Source: Planctomycetota bacterium (lineage in GTDB: Bacteria; Planctomycetota; UBA1135; GCA-002686595). Taken from it: a stretch of DNA of 64,000 nucleotides. Positions 1-9,135 of this stretch are shown here, one piece after another. Under the pieces are notes generated by a model. That model saw only the letters and a list, made by a program, of their open reading frames with translations. It ran no database searches and was not told where the DNA came from. Position 1 is the stretch's first letter; every line of letters begins with the position of its first letter. Both the position numbers and the translations under genes were made by a program. Where the stretch lies: positions 62,001-126,000 of the forward strand of contig JAPLOF010000063.1 in NCBI GenBank assembly GCA_026692665.1, in the 5' to 3' direction.

Positions 1-2
1 AC

Positions 3-413
3 CTCAGCTACACCGGGTTCTACGACGGCACGCAGTTCCACCGCGTTTCGCCGACGTTCATGATCCAGGGCGGCGACCCGAACACGAAGAGCGGCAACCC
101 GGCCACGTGGGGCACGGGCAACGGACCGCGCACGCTGAAGCGCGAGTTCAGCTCGAAGACGCACGCCCGCGGCGTCCTCTCCATGGCGCGCGGGCCCAGC
201 GAGGACTCGGCTTCGAGCCAGTTCTTCATCATCACGGCGCCGTCGCCGTTCCTCGACGGCAAGTACTCGGCCTTCGGCGAACTCGTCGAGGGCTTCCCCG
301 CGCTCGACACGATCGCGAAAGCCCAAGGCCAGGCCGGCCCGGACGGCACGGTCAAGCCGTCCCAACCCCAGAAGATCGAAGCCGCCGTCGTCCTCGTGAA
401 GGGCGGAAAGTAG
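3..413 (+). CDS. peptidylprolyl isomerase, cyclophilin type (5' partial)
   Basis: The reading frame is open from the window edge to a TAG stop and lacks its N-terminus. The 136 visible residues carry cyclophilin signatures: the substrate-site FHRV motif near the start, then MIQGGDP, GVLSMAR and SSQFFI. Proteins of this family catalyse cis-trans isomerisation of prolyl bonds and act as folding helpers. Whether this copy is exported cannot be told because the N-terminus is missing. A second, distinct cyclophilin follows after 8 bases, so the two are probably co-transcribed. Family assignment is secure; client proteins are unknown. Confidence 0.95.
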   Translation, partial: LSYTGFYDGTQFHRVSPTFMIQGGDPNTKSGNPATWGTGNGPRTLKREFSSKTHARGVLSMARGPSEDSASSQFFIITAPSPFLDGKYSAFGELVEGFPALDTIAKAQGQAGPDGTVKPSQPQKIEAAVVLVKGGK

Positions 414-421
414 GAACGCAC

Positions 422-952
422 ATGACGCAAGCAGTCGAAAAGGGTCTGAACTTCCTCAAGATGGACGCCAAGGATCTCGCGAACTATCGCGTGGTCCTCC
501 AGACGAACCAGGGCGACATCGAGTGCGAGATGTGGCCGGACGTCGCGCCGAACCACGTGCGCAACTTCCTCGATCTGGCCTACACCGGCTTCTACGACGG
601 CAAGGGTTTCCACCGTGTGATCAAGGGCTTCATGATCCAGGGCGGTTGCCCGCAAGGGACCGGCACCGGCAGCGGCCCGCGTCGCCTGAAGGCCGAGTTC
701 AACGCGCGGAAGCACGAGAAGGGCGTCCTCTCCATGGCGCGTTCCTCGGATCCGGATTCGGCGTCGTGCCAGTTCTTCGTGATGCACGAGCGCTCGCCGC
801 ACCTGGACAACCAGTACTCGGCGTTCGGCAAGGCCGTGAGCGGACTCGACGTCGTCGACAAGATCGCGACGACGAAGGTCGCGCCCGGTGACAAGCCGCT
901 CACGCCGCAGACCATCACCAAGGCCGTCGTCGTGCGCGCGAAGCCGGCATGA
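422..952 (+). CDS. peptidylprolyl isomerase, cyclophilin type
   Basis: A complete 176-residue single-domain cyclophilin. FHRV lies at residues 63-66 (Arg65 matches the catalytic arginine of cyclophilins), followed by MIQGG at 71-75, GVLSMAR at 101-107 and CQFFV at 116-120. No signal peptide is visible, so a cytoplasmic location is likely. The ATG was chosen because it follows the upstream stop by 8 bases and gives the normal family length; longer upstream reading is the shadow of the first cyclophilin. The TGA stop overlaps the ATG of the enoyl-CoA hydratase as ATGA, implying translational coupling between otherwise unrelated genes. Confidence 0.95.
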   Translation: MTQAVEKGLNFLKMDAKDLANYRVVLQTNQGDIECEMWPDVAPNHVRNFLDLAYTGFYDGKGFHRVIKGFMIQGGCPQGTGTGSGPRRLKAEFNARKHEKGVLSMARSSDPDSASCQFFVMHERSPHLDNQYSAFGKAVSGLDVVDKIATTKVAPGDKPLTPQTITKAVVVRAKPA

Positions 953-1770
953 GCCTCGTGATGAACTACGAGAACCTGCTCGTCGAGGTCGGCGCGGACG
1001 GTATCGCTTTCGTGACGGTCAACCGTCCGAAGGCGATGAACGCGCTCAACCACAAGACGCTGACCGAGCTGGCCGCCGCGTTCGACGCGCTCGAGGCCGA
1101 CGCCTCCGTTCGCGCGCTGGTGATCACGGGCGCGCCCGTCGAAGGCAAGCCGCCCGAGAAGCAGGCCTTCGTCGCCGGCGCCGACATCGGCGAGCTGAAG
1201 GCGATGGAGACCGCGCTGGACGCGAAGCGTCTGGCCTTCTTCGGCCAGACGGTGTTCGAGCGCCTCGAGTGGATGACGAAGCCGTCGGTCGCGATGATCA
1301 ACGGGTTCGCATTGGGCGGCGGCTGCGAGCTGGCGCTCGCGTGCACCCTGCGCACGGCGTCCAAGGCGGCGCGCATGGGCCTGCCCGAGGTCTCCCTGGG
1401 CATCATCCCCGGCTACGGCGGCACACAGCGCCTGGCGCGCATCGCGGGCCCCGGGGTCGCGCGCGAGTGGGTCCTGACCGCGGACATGTACTCGGCCGAA
1501 GAGGCCCACCGTGTCGGCGTGGTGAACCGGGTGTTCGAGCCCGCTGAACTGCGCGAGGGCACGCTCAAGATGGTCCACACGATCCTGTCGCGCGCGCCCC
1601 TCGCGGTTCGCATGGCCATGGAGACCATCCGCCGCGGCCAGAACATGTCCCAGCAGGAAGGCGCCCAGATCGAGGTCGACATGTTCGGCCTTGCATCCAC
1701 GACCGCGGACATGCGCGAAGGCATGGCGGCGTTCCTCGAGAAGCGGCCGGCCAAGTTCACGGGGCGCTGA
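949..1770 (+). CDS. enoyl-CoA hydratase/isomerase (crotonase family)
   Basis: A 273-residue crotonase-fold protein. The oxyanion-hole segment FVAGADIGEL lies at about 74-83 and the second CoA-binding segment GFALGGGCELAL at 119-130. Both catalytic glutamates of hydratases are present: Glu127 (GGGCE) and Glu147 (GLPEVSLGIIPG), 20 residues apart as in enoyl-CoA hydratases. It would hydrate trans-2-enoyl-CoA to 3-hydroxyacyl-CoA, in fatty-acid beta-oxidation or a related acyl-CoA route. The ATG at 949 overlaps the upstream stop; an in-frame ATG at 961 is an alternative start. A thiolase follows, supporting acyl-CoA degradation, but no acyl-CoA dehydrogenase or hydroxyacyl-CoA dehydrogenase is nearby. 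Confidence 0.95.
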   Translation: MSLVMNYENLLVEVGADGIAFVTVNRPKAMNALNHKTLTELAAAFDALEADASVRALVITGAPVEGKPPEKQAFVAGADIGELKAMETALDAKRLAFFGQTVFERLEWMTKPSVAMINGFALGGGCELALACTLRTASKAARMGLPEVSLGIIPGYGGTQRLARIAGPGVAREWVLTADMYSAEEAHRVGVVNRVFEPAELREGTLKMVHTILSRAPLAVRMAMETIRRGQNMSQQEGAQIEVDMFGLASTTADMREGMAAFLEKRPAKFTGR

Positions 1771-1881
1771 AGCCTCCTCGACCCGGGTCGGGCGCGTCAC
1801 ACCGCGACCGACTGTTCCCCCCAAGACCCGCTGAGTTCCCGACCGTTCTGGTCCACAGACTGCCATCAGGAGATTGCATCG

Positions 1882-3087
1882 ATGACCCATGAGATCGTGA
1901 TCGTCGGCGGGGCGCGCACCCCGATGGCCGAGTACGTCGGGACGCCGGGCTACGGGAAGCTCAAGGACGTGTCCGCGATCGACCTCGCGGTCCACGCCTC
2001 GAAGGCGGCGATGACGCGCGCCAAGGTCGCGCCGGACTCGGTCGACCACGTCGTGATGGGCAACGCGCTCCAGACCTCGGTCGACGCGCTGTACGGCGCG
2101 CGCCACGTGGGCCTGAAGGCCGGCGTGCGCCGCGAGTCGGGCGGGCTGACCGTGAACCGCCTGTGCGGCTCCGGCATCCAGTCCATCGTGAACGCCGCGC
2201 AGATGATCCGCCTGCAGGAGTGCACCACGGTGCTCGCCGGGGGCATGGAGAGCATGTCGCAAGCGCCGTTCTCCGTGTACGGCACGCGCGCCGGGATCCC
2301 GTTCGGCGTGCAGCCGGTGATGCAGGACAGCCTGTTCGCGGCGCTCATGGACCCCGTCGCTGGGCTGTACATGGCGCAGACGGCCGAGAAGGTCGCGAAG
2401 CGTCTCGGCATCACGCGCGAGCAACAGGACGAGTTCGCCCTGCGCAGCCACCAGCTCGGTGCGAAGGCCGTGCAGGAAGGCCGTTTCGCGGCCGAGATCG
2501 AGCCGATCACGATCAAGGGACGCAAGGGCGAGGAGCTCTTCGCGACCGACGACCACATCAAGCCCGACACGACGCTCGAAGGCCTCGCCAAGCTGCGCGC
2601 GGCGTTCGGGAAGGAGGGCACCGTGACGGCTGGCAACGCCAGCGGCATCGTCGACGGCGCGGCCGCGGTCGTGCTGACGACGGACGCACGCGCGAAGGCC
2701 GACGGCCTCGACGTCTGGGCCGTGATCCGCGGCTGGGCGTACGTCGGCGTCGATCCGACCGAGATGGGCATCGGCCCGGTCCCGGCGATCCGCGCCTGCG
2801 TCCAGAAGGCCGGTCTCTCCGTGCAGCAGATCGACCGCATCGAGATCAACGAGGCCTTCGCGGGCCAGTACCTGGGCTGCGAGAAGGAACTCGAGCTCGA
2901 CCGCTCCAAGGTCAACGTGAACGGCGGCGCGATCGCGCTGGGCCACCCGCTCGGTGCGACGGGCACCCGGCTGGTGTTGACGCTCATGCACGAGCTGCGC
3001 CGCTCGAAGAAGCGCTACGGGGTCGCCTCCGCCTGCATCGGCGGCGGACAAGGCATCGCCATCCTGGTCGAGAACACGCGCCTCTGA
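1882..3087 (+). CDS. acetyl-CoA acyltransferase (thiolase)
   Basis: A 401-residue thiolase. The nucleophilic cysteine is Cys95 in NRLCGSGIQS, the histidine of the GHPLGATG motif is His355, and the second catalytic cysteine is Cys385 in ACIGGGQG. NEAFA precedes the C-terminal catalytic segment as expected. Thiolases either cleave 3-ketoacyl-CoA with CoA or condense two acetyl-CoA; sequence alone does not separate the degradative from the biosynthetic type. The start is supported by CAGGAGA about 10 bases upstream of the ATG. The 111-base gap after the hydratase gene could hold a promoter. Ends 13 bases before the fused dehydratase frame. Confidence 0.95.
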   Translation: MTHEIVIVGGARTPMAEYVGTPGYGKLKDVSAIDLAVHASKAAMTRAKVAPDSVDHVVMGNALQTSVDALYGARHVGLKAGVRRESGGLTVNRLCGSGIQSIVNAAQMIRLQECTTVLAGGMESMSQAPFSVYGTRAGIPFGVQPVMQDSLFAALMDPVAGLYMAQTAEKVAKRLGITREQQDEFALRSHQLGAKAVQEGRFAAEIEPITIKGRKGEELFATDDHIKPDTTLEGLAKLRAAFGKEGTVTAGNASGIVDGAAAVVLTTDARAKADGLDVWAVIRGWAYVGVDPTEMGIGPVPAIRACVQKAGLSVQQIDRIEINEAFAGQYLGCEKELELDRSKVNVNGGAIALGHPLGATGTRLVLTLMHELRRSKKRYGVASACIGGGQGIAILVENTRL

Positions 3088-3100
3088 GCGCCCCATCCAC

Positions 3101-5134
3101 TTGAACCCCTTGATCCATGCGCGGCCCGACGGCCGGCGCGTCGTCCGGCTGACGCCCGGCCGGCGCGTGCTCTTCCTGTTCAAGGACCACGAGCGCACCG
3201 AGAATCAGCTGCGCCGCGAAGGCGACCTGCACATGCGCGACGTGGCGTCGGCGGACCTGCTCGACGACGTGAACACGGACGCCATGACGCCCGCGTGGGT
3301 GTGCTTCCGTCACCGTCCCGAGGACATCGCGCTCGACGCCTACGCCGGCATCGTCCACAAGGGCGGCGCGAAGGACGGCCAGCGCGTGTTCCCCACGCGC
3401 GCGCTCATCGACGGCGGCTTCGAGGTCATCGTGTCCGGTGCGCGCAAGGGCACCGGCAGCTCGCGCGAGACGGCGCCGCAGTGCGAGAAGTGGTCGGGCA
3501 TCCACCTCGTCATCGCGCACTCCTTCGCGCCGATCCACGAGCGCAACAACATCAACCTCGGGCAGCTCATGGGCACGTACGCCCAGTTGGAACGCCTGCA
3601 GAACGGCGAGGAGATCCCCCTGGAGGAGTTCACCGGGCGCTACGACCCGGTGACGCGCGCGATCCTCGAAGCGGGCGGCCTGTTCCCGTTCTCGAGCCTC
3701 TACGAGGCCGGCAAGGTCTCGGTGCCCGCGCCGCAGACGAAGGGCCGTCCGATGACGATGGCCGAGAAGATCATCGCCTCGCACCTCGTCGGTGGCGAGG
3801 GGCGTGTCCCGTGCGTGAAGCCCGGCGACCTGTGCCTCGCGCGCGTGGATGGCGGCTACAGCCACGAGTTCACGACGGCGCAGGTCCACTACTTCCTGCA
3901 GCAGGAGTACGGGGCGCAATACAAGCTCCCGAATCCCGGGAAGTTCGCGGTGTTCGAGGACCACCTGCTCTACGCCGACGGCGTGGCGAAGATGGCGCCG
4001 TTCTCAGCGTCGATCCAGACGCTGCGCGACCTGCAGCGCGAGTTCCAGCGCCACACCGGCGTGCGCGACTTCTCGGCGAAGAACGGCATCTCGCCCGGCA
4101 TCTGCCACCAGGTCGCGCGCGAGCAGTTCGTCGATCCCGGCGATTTCATCCAGGCGACCGACAGCCACACCTGCATGGGCGGCGGGAACAACGCGCTCAC
4201 GTGGGGCGTGGGCGCCACCGAGTACGCGGGCCTGGTCCACGCCGGGTTCACGTTCGTGTCCGTCCCCGAATCGATCCGATTCGAGCTGCACGGCCGCCTG
4301 AAGCCGGAGGTCACGGCGAAGGACCTGATCCTGCACATCCTCGCCACCTTCGCGGTCCGCGAGGACACGCTCGACCGCGTCATGGAGTTCGGGGGTCCCG
4401 GCCTGTCGTCCCTGTCCATGGACGAGCGCGCGACCCTGTGCAACATGGCCACCGAGTGCAGCGCGAAGTCGGGCATCTGCGAGGCGGACGACGTCGCCCT
4501 CGAGTGGCTCGCGGCCCGTCGCCCGGGTGTCGACCGCGCCGCGATCCGGGCCCGTTTCGTCGCGCCCGACGCGGGCGCGCACTACGACGGGGGAGTGCAC
4601 GCGATCGACCTCGCCACGATCGAGCCCATGGTCGCCGAACCGGGCGACCCGACGTACGGCAAGAACGTCGCGGCGCTGCCCGACATCGCGATCGACATCG
4701 CCTACGCCGGCTCCTGCACGGCCGGCAAGGAACACGACCTCGACTTCTACGCGCAGGTCCTGTCCGAGGCCGTCGAAGCCGGCCGCCGCGTCGCGCCCAA
4801 GGTTCGGATGTACATCCAGTTCGGCAGCGAGTCCGTGCGCGAGTACGCCCGCGGCAAGGGCTACCTGGACGTCTTCCAGAAGGCCGGCGTCACGGTCATC
4901 GAGCCCGGCTGCGGCGCGTGCATCGGTTGCGGTCCCGGCGTCTCCGACGCGAAGGACCAGGTCACCGTGAGCGCGATCAACCGCAACTTCGCGGGACGCA
5001 GCGGCCCCGGCCGCCTGTATCTCGCTTCACCCCTGACGGTCGCCGCGAGCGCCGTCGAGGGCCGCATCGTCCGCTACGCGCCCGGGATGTTCCTGCGCGC
5101 CACAGCCACCGTCTCGCCCAGCAGGAAGTCATGA
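3101..5134 (+). CDS. fused 3-isopropylmalate dehydratase-like protein (small-subunit domain then large-subunit domain)
   Basis: Up to 677 residues joining two aconitase-superfamily parts that are usually separate proteins. Residues about 50-210 form the LeuD-like swivel domain (GSSRE at 119-123, FAPIHERNNINLGQL at 142-156). Residues about 215-665 form the LeuC-like catalytic domain with TDSHT at 353-357 and iron-sulfur ligands Cys539 (GSCTAG), Cys604 and Cys607 (GCGAC). The order is swivel first, as in a permuted aconitase. The enzyme would isomerise a 2-substituted malate such as isopropylmalate; the substrate is not fixed by what I can see. The frame begins at TTG 3101; ATG 3233 is an alternative that would shorten the N-terminus by 44 residues. 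Its stop overlaps the next start (ATGA). Confidence 0.85.
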   Translation: MNPLIHARPDGRRVVRLTPGRRVLFLFKDHERTENQLRREGDLHMRDVASADLLDDVNTDAMTPAWVCFRHRPEDIALDAYAGIVHKGGAKDGQRVFPTRALIDGGFEVIVSGARKGTGSSRETAPQCEKWSGIHLVIAHSFAPIHERNNINLGQLMGTYAQLERLQNGEEIPLEEFTGRYDPVTRAILEAGGLFPFSSLYEAGKVSVPAPQTKGRPMTMAEKIIASHLVGGEGRVPCVKPGDLCLARVDGGYSHEFTTAQVHYFLQQEYGAQYKLPNPGKFAVFEDHLLYADGVAKMAPFSASIQTLRDLQREFQRHTGVRDFSAKNGISPGICHQVAREQFVDPGDFIQATDSHTCMGGGNNALTWGVGATEYAGLVHAGFTFVSVPESIRFELHGRLKPEVTAKDLILHILATFAVREDTLDRVMEFGGPGLSSLSMDERATLCNMATECSAKSGICEADDVALEWLAARRPGVDRAAIRARFVAPDAGAHYDGGVHAIDLATIEPMVAEPGDPTYGKNVAALPDIAIDIAYAGSCTAGKEHDLDFYAQVLSEAVEAGRRVAPKVRMYIQFGSESVREYARGKGYLDVFQKAGVTVIEPGCGACIGCGPGVSDAKDQVTVSAINRNFAGRSGPGRLYLASPLTVAASAVEGRIVRYAPGMFLRATATVSPSRKS

Positions 5135-6201
5135 CCGAGTACGACATCGCAGTGATCGCCGGCGACGGCATCGGACCGGAAGTCACGCGCGAGGCACTGA
5201 AGGTGCTCGACACGGCGGCCTCGATCTTCGGCTTCAAGACGCGGCGAACCGCGTATCCATTCGGCACCGAGCACTGGCTCAAGACGCAGGAGATCTTCCC
5301 CGAGTCGGCGTTCTCGGAGATCCGGGGCAAGCAGGCGATCTACCTGGGCGCCATCGGGGATCCGCGCGCGCCGGTCGGCCTGATCGAGTACGGCGTCATC
5401 GCGAAGATGCGCTTCGAGCTCGACCTGTACGTGAACCTGCGGCCCGTGCGCTGCTACGACGACCGCATGTCGCCGCTCAAGGGCAAGGGCCCGAACGAGA
5501 TCGACATGGTCTTCGTGCGCGAGAACACGGAGGGCGCCTACACCGGGTCCTACGGGTTCGCGCACAAGAACCTGCCGATCGAGGTCGCCACGCAGGTCAT
5601 GGTCTACACGCGCGTCGGCACCGAGCGCGTGATCCGCTACGCCTTCGAGCTCGCGCGCAGCCGCAACAAGCGCAAGAAGGTCACGATGATCGACAAGGCG
5701 AACGCGCTGCGCGCGCAGGACCTCTGGACGCGCACGTTTGCCGAGGTGTCGAAGGAGTACCCGGACATCGAGACCGACCACGCCTACATCGACGCGGCTT
5801 GCATGTGGATGATCAAGAATCCCGAGTGGTTCGACGTCGCGGTCACGTCGAACCTGTTCGGCGACATCATCACGGACCTCGGCGCGATGATCCAAGGCGG
5901 CATGGGCATCGCCGCGTCGGCCAACATCCACCCGGGGAAGCTCTCGCTCTTCGAGCCGATCCACGGCTCTGCGCCCAAGTACGCGAACCAGAACAAGGCC
6001 TGTCCCGTCGCGGCGATCCTGGCCGCGGGCATGATGTGCGACTACCTGGGCGAGAAGGCCGCCGGTTCGGCGATCGAGAACGCGGTCGTCGACCTGGTTC
6101 GTTCGGGTCGCATCAAGGGCGTCAACACGGGGGATCACCCGACCGATCAGGTCGGTGACATGGTCGTCGCCGAACTGAAGAAGGTCCTGGCGAAGGTCTG
6201 A
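5131..6201 (+). CDS. isocitrate/3-isopropylmalate dehydrogenase family protein
   Basis: A 356-residue beta-decarboxylating dehydrogenase. It has the N-terminal AGDGIGPEV motif, substrate-binding arginines in KMRFELDLYVNLRP (Arg94, Arg104) and RENTEG (Arg130), the metal-binding NLFGDIITD segment and the cofactor loop EPIHGSAP. Family members oxidise and decarboxylate 3-isopropylmalate, isocitrate, homoisocitrate or tartrate. The direct coupling to a dehydratase of the isopropylmalate type favours leucine biosynthesis, but RENTEG is more usual in isocitrate, homoisocitrate and tartrate enzymes than in classical LeuB, so substrate assignment stays open. Start ATG overlaps the upstream TGA; length is normal for the family. 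Confidence 0.9.
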   Translation: MTEYDIAVIAGDGIGPEVTREALKVLDTAASIFGFKTRRTAYPFGTEHWLKTQEIFPESAFSEIRGKQAIYLGAIGDPRAPVGLIEYGVIAKMRFELDLYVNLRPVRCYDDRMSPLKGKGPNEIDMVFVRENTEGAYTGSYGFAHKNLPIEVATQVMVYTRVGTERVIRYAFELARSRNKRKKVTMIDKANALRAQDLWTRTFAEVSKEYPDIETDHAYIDAACMWMIKNPEWFDVAVTSNLFGDIITDLGAMIQGGMGIAASANIHPGKLSLFEPIHGSAPKYANQNKACPVAAILAAGMMCDYLGEKAAGSAIENAVVDLVRSGRIKGVNTGDHPTDQVGDMVVAELKKVLAKV

Positions 6202-6263
6202 GGCGCGGGCGGCGCGCGCCGCTCGGGCCTGCGGCCCCGCCGGCCCGCCGCGCCCTGCGTCGT

Positions 6264-6290
6264 CCGATCCGCGGAAGTTCCGCGGATCGG
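6264..6290. terminator. 27-base perfect palindrome, possible transcription terminator
   Basis: A perfect inverted repeat with 13-base arms (CCGATCCGCGGAA and its complement) around a single central G, 62 bases after the stop of the dehydrogenase gene. RNA would need to open the inner pairs to leave a loop such as AAGTT. There is no T-tract, so this is either a GC-type terminator, a transcript-end stabiliser or a palindromic protein site. Its place at the end of a six-gene run favours termination. Confidence 0.45.
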
Positions 6291-6456
6291 CTGCCAATCG
6301 CCAAGCCCGGGTCCATGATTGGCGGGACTTCGGGTGCTCGGGGCCTGCATTTCGGCTGGGCCGCCTTGCCGGAATTCAGGATCGCGGACAGGATCGGTCG
6401 AAGAAGAAGGCCAGACGCCGTCCCTGGCAGGGGCGTCGTGCGTCGCGAGGAGACCC

Positions 6457-9117
6457 ATGATTCATCGTTTCTTGGCGGCCGCCGCGGCGGTCGTCTTCGG
6501 CAGCGTCGTATTCGCGCAGACGAATGATCGTCTGGCGCACCTGGGCGAATCGGCCCCAGGGACCGTGAGCGTCACGAAGACGGGTTCCGTCTACGAACTG
6601 CGCTTCACCGGCGACGAGGTGATCCGCTACACGCTCGACGTCGGTGAGACGACGGTCGCCCGCGGAGGCCTGCGTGTCTACGAGGCCTCGAGCGACTCGT
6701 GGCCGCTCTGGGACGGCGGCGTCGGCTACCGCGACGGGCTGGGCAACGCGCTGGCTCCGCCGTGGATCGCGCAGTACTCGGTGCTGACCGGCCAGTCGAT
6801 GACCACGGACTCGGTCGTGCTCGACTACACGGACACCATTCCGGCGCCGGATTCCAAGATCCTCCACCGACGGCACACGTTCAAGCTCAAGGGCAAGACC
6901 CTGCGCATCCAGATCGAGGACCTCGACGCGCGCCGGACCTGGGCACGCAACTACTGCGGGGTCTACGTCGGGCGCACGAATGCCACCGAAACGCCGAAGT
7001 ACGTGCTGATGCAGGGCTCGCTGCTGGCTCCATCGACCCAGTTCCGCGACGGAGCCGAGCGCTGGTTCCTCGGTTCCTCGCTCGACCTCTTCCAGAGCAA
7101 CGCTTCGGACTGGACGTTCTTCGTGCAGGGCCACCTGAGCGACGCGTCGACGTCGTTCCGCTACACGGTCGACACGTTCAACCAGTACGACCGGCAGAGC
7201 AACGGGATGATCAGCGGGCCGCTCAGGGACGCCATCGTCCTGACCGTTTCGAGCCACCTGAGCGACACGCTGGCGATCCCGACCACGCCGATCTCGCCGT
7301 ACCGGCCGCTGCTCGAAGGCCGCACGATGGCGATCCTGCCCGGCACGAACTGGGCGGACTACACCTCGCTCTGGAACCTGTTCGACCAGTGGGGGCTGCA
7401 CGACCTCGCCGGCTACTTCTTCATCGACTGGGTGGACCCGTCGCGGAAGGACCCGCCGCTCGCGCCGGGGGTGATCTTCGACCAGAACGCGGGACCCGAC
7501 TGGTGGCCGGCGCGCAACCCGGTCGCTTTCGAGAGCAACGTGAACGCGGGCCGCGCGAAGGGCTTCCTGCTCGGCGCGTACATGGCCTTCAACGAGTTGC
7601 CGCCGACGTCGCCGCTCTACTCGGCGAGCCTCGCCCAACGGGCGCAGACCGACACGGGACAGATCAAGAAGGGCGAACAGACAGGCTTCGATTCGCTGGC
7701 CATCTCCGCCTGCCTCGAGCACGCCGTGCGGGAAGCGACCCTGGTGGAGGACGACTACGGCCTCAACATGGCGTACCTCGACATCCAGAGCTACGCCAGC
7801 CCTTCGCACGGGGCCGATGGCGACCACGTCGACCAGCGGCACACGTCGCGCTGGGCTCGGACGCTGAGCCGCGGGATCGCGGACCAGAAGAGCTGGATGC
7901 GCCGCATGACGGACATCTACGAGGGTCCGCTGGTGGGCGAGGGGTCGATCTCCTCGGGATCCTCCAGCCACGAGTGGCTCTGGGCCGGCTACTGCGACAG
8001 CGTCCAGCGCTGCATCAACTCGAGCAGCGGCAAGAATGCCTCGGAGATCCCCGCCGGGGATCCGCTCGCGCCGACGAACTGGCCCGTGATCCCCGAGTTC
8101 GAGCTGCGGGTCATGTCGCGCATCCAGACCAACCACGGCAACGGCTTCCCGGACCGCTTCTTCGGTCCCAGCGACGGGTCCGGGATCGTGAACACGTCGA
8201 CGGGCCACGCCATCCTGCCGCTGACGGAGCGCGCTCTCGACCGCTATCGCGCCTACGAGATCACGTACGGGAAGGCCTCGTACCTGTTCGTGAACGGGCC
8301 GTACAACGGCATCGGCAACTACACGTGGTTCGCCGACCTGATCAAGGAGTACTACCTGGTCAACGCGCTGCAGACGCTCGCGTACGAGAGCCCGGTCAGC
8401 ACGATCGACTACCTGTACAACGGCACGTTGCAGAGCTTCGACGCCGTCTTCGGCGCGACGTCCTCGCTCGACACGTTCCGCAACCCGCGCATCCGGATCG
8501 TCTACCAGAACGGGCTGTCCGTCTGGGTGAATCACAGCACCACGAGCTGGTCGGTCACGGCGGGCGGCGTGACCTACTCGATCCCCGAGGACGGCTACGT
8601 GGCCTGGAAGGCCGCGACCGGCGGCGGTCAGGCTTTCCGCAGCTTCTCGGCGATCCCGAGCGGGGTGAGCGCGCGCATCGACTACTGCTACGCGCCCGGC
8701 CGGTGGGAGTACTTCGACGGCCGCGGCGTGGTGAACAACTACGCGGGCATCGACACGCAGGGGATCCGCCGGTCGCGGTTCGTCAACTTCGTGACGGGAT
8801 CGACCGCGTTCGAGACCGCGACGGACGCGATCCAGGTCGTGCCGGGAGCGGCGCCTTCCGTGGTGCGGGTCGACGTCCTGCCCGCGACGTTGAATCTCTC
8901 CGCGGGTTCGCGTCAGGGCGTGCGCGCGATGGCGACCTACTCGAACGGCGCCGTCCGCAACGTGACGACGCTCGTGAACTGGTCGACGTCGAATCCGAAC
9001 GTCGGCCGGATCAACCGCGGCGCGGCGCTGAGCGCGTCGGGCACCGGGACCACGACCGTGCAGTGCACGTCCTACGCCGGCGTCGCCTGCACGCCGTCGA
9101 CGCTGACCGTGCCCTGA
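6457..9117 (+). CDS. large secreted protein, glycosidase-like barrel with C-terminal Big_2-type domain
   Basis: An 886-residue protein with a clear signal peptide (MIHRFLAAAAAVVFGSVVFA, cut before QTND). The N-terminal third looks like a beta-sandwich; the middle has alternating strands and conserved-looking acidic segments such as YFFIDWVD and MAYLDIQSY, reminiscent of TIM-barrel glycosidases that act on host or environmental glycans (GH101/DUF5696-like is my best guess). The last 85 residues (PSVVRVDVLPATLNLSAG onward) match a bacterial Ig-like group 2 domain. The ATG at 6457 is chosen over upstream frame because it has GAGGAGA at good spacing and starts the signal peptide. A strong hairpin follows its stop. 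No catalytic pair can be proven by eye. Confidence 0.75.
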   Translation: MIHRFLAAAAAVVFGSVVFAQTNDRLAHLGESAPGTVSVTKTGSVYELRFTGDEVIRYTLDVGETTVARGGLRVYEASSDSWPLWDGGVGYRDGLGNALAPPWIAQYSVLTGQSMTTDSVVLDYTDTIPAPDSKILHRRHTFKLKGKTLRIQIEDLDARRTWARNYCGVYVGRTNATETPKYVLMQGSLLAPSTQFRDGAERWFLGSSLDLFQSNASDWTFFVQGHLSDASTSFRYTVDTFNQYDRQSNGMISGPLRDAIVLTVSSHLSDTLAIPTTPISPYRPLLEGRTMAILPGTNWADYTSLWNLFDQWGLHDLAGYFFIDWVDPSRKDPPLAPGVIFDQNAGPDWWPARNPVAFESNVNAGRAKGFLLGAYMAFNELPPTSPLYSASLAQRAQTDTGQIKKGEQTGFDSLAISACLEHAVREATLVEDDYGLNMAYLDIQSYASPSHGADGDHVDQRHTSRWARTLSRGIADQKSWMRRMTDIYEGPLVGEGSISSGSSSHEWLWAGYCDSVQRCINSSSGKNASEIPAGDPLAPTNWPVIPEFELRVMSRIQTNHGNGFPDRFFGPSDGSGIVNTSTGHAILPLTERALDRYRAYEITYGKASYLFVNGPYNGIGNYTWFADLIKEYYLVNALQTLAYESPVSTIDYLYNGTLQSFDAVFGATSSLDTFRNPRIRIVYQNGLSVWVNHSTTSWSVTAGGVTYSIPEDGYVAWKAATGGGQAFRSFSAIPSGVSARIDYCYAPGRWEYFDGRGVVNNYAGIDTQGIRRSRFVNFVTGSTAFETATDAIQVVPGAAPSVVRVDVLPATLNLSAGSRQGVRAMATYSNGAVRNVTTLVNWSTSNPNVGRINRGAALSASGTGTTTVQCTSYAGVACTPSTLTVP

Positions 9118-9135
9118 ATCCGCGGGCTGGAAACA

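Noticed and set aside
592-3198. Minus-strand open frame of 868 codons across the cyclophilin, hydratase and thiolase genes
   Set aside because: Its translation is Arg/Ala/His-rich low-complexity text, the usual mirror image of high-GC genes, and the plus-strand genes there have full catalytic motifs.
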